DNA of 64,000 nucleotides from Geomesophilobacter sediminis (GTDB lineage: Bacteria > Desulfobacterota > Desulfuromonadia > Geobacterales > Geobacteraceae), in the NCBI RefSeq assembly GCF_016458275.1, contig NZ_JAEMHM010000008.1, positions 62,001-126,000 on the forward strand, written 5' to 3'. Each line of letters opens with the position of its first letter. Position 1 is the first letter of the stretch. The position numbers and the translations under genes were made by a program. Shown in pieces: positions 62,536 to 64,000 of this stretch. The notes beneath the pieces were generated by a model. That model saw only the letters and a list, made by a program, of their open reading frames with translations. It ran no database searches and had not been told where the DNA came from.

Positions 62536-63879
62536 TCAGACTTCGATCCTGAACTCCGCACCACTTCCGGTATTGCACACCGTCAGGCGTCCCCCCATGT
62601 TCTTCACGATGATGGCCTTGGAAAGGTAAAGGCCGATCCCGGTTCCCTTTTCCGGTCCCTTGGTGGTGAAGTAGGGATCGAAAAGCCGGTCCAAAATCCC
62701 CTCGGGAACCCCGCCGGCATTATCGGATATGGTTACCACCGACGTGCCCCCTGCCTCGGCCGCGCGAATGGAAATCACCGGAACCGCGATATTTTTCTCC
62801 ACCAGCGCGTCACGGGCGTTCATCAGGATATTCAGCAGCACCTGGGCATATTCGTTGGGATAACCGAAAGCTTGGGGATCTCCCTGGAGGTCGACAACAA
62901 TCGCAATCTTTTGCGCCTGGAAGCTCCCGGCTACGAGCGAAAGCGTACGCTTGATTTCCTCTCCTATGCTGAACGTGACCTTTTTCTTGTCGGGGCTGAA
63001 AAAGTTCCTGAAGTCTTCGACGGTCCGCGACAGGTGATCGATCACCTCCATCCCCTTCTCGACATTCTCCTCCAGAAACTCCGCGGTAACCCCCCCGGAT
63101 TTAAAAAATATGGGCAACTGCTGGATGAGGAGCGCCAATATGTTCAGCGGCTGGCGCCACTGATGGGCGATACTGTTGATCATATCGCCCATGACGGCCA
63201 GCCGGTCCTGAATGATCAGCATCTGGTCCCTTTGGCGCAGGTCGTCCACTGCCTGCCGGATGCGCTCCTCCAAAGACCGGTTAATCTCCTCAAGCTCCCG
63301 GCTTTTTTGCACGGCTAGATCCTGGGCCAACCTGCGCTCGGTGATGTCGACCAGCGCAACGCGGCACTCCTTCCCTGAGCCGTCCGCCACCGCCTCGATC
63401 TGCACGAAGCGTGGGCGGTTTCCTTCCGTCGCAAGCGGTACCTCAACGGTCACCTTCTCCTGGCCGGCCAACACCTTGTTTCGACACTCCTGGTAGAGCG
63501 GGCGCGCTTCCCGGTCGACGAAGAGCCCGAAGTCGCGCCCCAAAAGCTTGGCGCGGTCGATGCCGAGGAGTCCTGCGCCGCGCAAGTTCGCGGCCAGGAT
63601 GAATCCGCCGGCGTCGAGGGTGAAGTAGCCGGTCGGAGCGAAATCGTAGAGGTCGGTGTACTTTTCCAGCAGCGTCTCCACCTCGTCCCTGGCGCGGCGG
63701 AGCTCGTCGTTTTGCATCTCCAGCTCGATCTGGTGGACCTGCAGTTCGTGGACGAGATACTGCGTTTCCTGCACGTTATTGGTGGCCTGGGCCGACCTCT
63801 GCGCCTTCAGCCGCTCTTCGGCGAGACGGCGCAGCTCGGCCGGCTCGGTTGGCGGTGATGTGTCTTTGTCGGTTTTCAT
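62536..63879 (-). CDS. PAS histidine kinase
   Basis: 447 residues. N-terminal coiled motif HELQVHQIELEMQNDELRRA, PAS (about 70-185), coiled coil, HisKA-type box SIAHQWRQPLN (His about 240), ATPase with NILMNARDAL, DNAGGV and GTGIGLYLSKAI. No receiver. GAGCG precedes the ATG. The preceding gene is another kinase cut by the window edge, 26 bases upstream. Confidence 0.9.
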   Translation of the reverse strand: MKTDKDTSPPTEPAELRRLAEERLKAQRSAQATNNVQETQYLVHELQVHQIELEMQNDELRRARDEVETLLEKYTDLYDFAPTGYFTLDAGGFILAANLRGAGLLGIDRAKLLGRDFGLFVDREARPLYQECRNKVLAGQEKVTVEVPLATEGNRPRFVQIEAVADGSGKECRVALVDITERRLAQDLAVQKSRELEEINRSLEERIRQAVDDLRQRDQMLIIQDRLAVMGDMINSIAHQWRQPLNILALLIQQLPIFFKSGGVTAEFLEENVEKGMEVIDHLSRTVEDFRNFFSPDKKKVTFSIGEEIKRTLSLVAGSFQAQKIAIVVDLQGDPQAFGYPNEYAQVLLNILMNARDALVEKNIAVPVISIRAAEAGGTSVVTISDNAGGVPEGILDRLFDPYFTTKGPEKGTGIGLYLSKAIIVKNMGGRLTVCNTGSGAEFRIEV

Positions 63880-63905
63880 GAACGCTCCTTGTCCGGAAAA
63901 AGGAA

Positions 63906-64000
63906 CTACGCCGCTGGGCCAATCCGTTCCGGTAACGTGAAATAAAAGGAGGCGCCTTCATCAGGCCTCCCCTCGGCCCAGATCCGTCCATCGTGCTTTT
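63906..64000 (-). CDS. C-terminal end of a histidine kinase (cut by the window edge)
   Basis: The last 31 residues (KHDGRIWAEGRPDEGASFYF then TLPERIGPAA) have the G-x-I-W-x-x-x-x-x-G-x-G-x-x-F-x-F-T-L-P end of HATPase domains. The stop lies at 63906-63908. Only this frame fits; the small open frame on the same strand that starts MDGSGPRG is out of frame with it. Confidence 0.85.
   Translation of the reverse strand, partial: KHDGRIWAEGRPDEGASFYFTLPERIGPAA

Noticed and set aside
63776-63991. Minus-strand frame of 71 codons near the right edge
   Set aside because: The true frame here encodes the conserved end of a histidine kinase (stop at 63906); the 71-codon frame is out of register with it and overlaps the next kinase gene.

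Overview
The window is GC-rich, densely coded DNA from a Gram-negative bacterium. I infer a Geobacter/Geomonas-type member of the Desulfuromonadota. The reasons are several PAS-rich histidine kinases, sigma-54 enhancer-binding proteins with Fis-type helix-turn-helix tails, a lexA-imuB-dnaE2 mutagenesis cassette, many secreted lipoproteins and OmpA-type proteins, and families of GC-rich intergenic hairpin repeats. This is a judgement from gene content; no 16S rRNA or other marker lies in the window. I see no tRNA, rRNA, CRISPR array, transposase or prophage.

Left part (about 0-25.7 kb), housekeeping and accessory genes: a five-sensor hybrid kinase, alanine dehydrogenase, adenosine-specific kinase, a cytidylate-kinase-like protein overlapping a B12-binding radical SAM protein, an M28 peptidase, an EamA transporter, two divergent L,D-transpeptidases, a MoxR ATPase/VWA pair, a flavin reductase, an MFS transporter, a tandem monooxygenase-fold protein and the SOS cassette lexA-imuB-dnaE2. 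At least five families of short hairpin repeats litter this part. In one place two of them sit in frame inside a coding sequence.

Middle part (about 25.8-56.8 kb), a promoter-defined regulon: reading both strands I find ten copies of one promoter module. Each has a 34-bp element built on the palindrome CCGTCATATATGACGG plus a third half-site TGACGG, followed after 94-98 bp (85 bp in one case, about one helical turn less) by a sigma-54 -24/-12 promoter. The ten modules drive ten transcription units. Their products are mostly envelope proteins: two paralogous small FPYW lipoproteins, an alpha/beta hydrolase with MlaA, an outer-membrane barrel with a YXWGXW protein, a tandem OmpA lipoprotein, a triple-BON protein, a GH13 enzyme, a ferritin-like protein, several one- or two-helix membrane peptides, a DUF2959 lipoprotein, a radical SAM protein, and a DUF3943 protein followed by phosphatidylserine synthase. 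Inside the island lies a hybrid kinase, receiver and sigma-54 activator operon, the best candidate for master regulator.

Two of the ten modules drive small activator-like proteins that have lost the Walker A lysine, the GAFTGA loop and the usual FYRLN segment, but keep almost the same DNA-binding tail as two intact activators in the window. I propose they occupy the same 34-bp sites without activating transcription, as self-limiting antagonists of the regulon. Several modules sit beside gene debris (a truncated OmpA gene, pieces of an AI-2E-type transporter, of an outer-membrane protein and of a DUF2147 gene), as if the modules had been duplicated and shuffled.

Right part (about 56.8-64 kb): a PAS-containing sigma-54 activator divergent from an MgtA-type P-type ATPase, a DUF2141 secreted protein, a PAS histidine kinase and the last residues of another kinase cut by the window edge.
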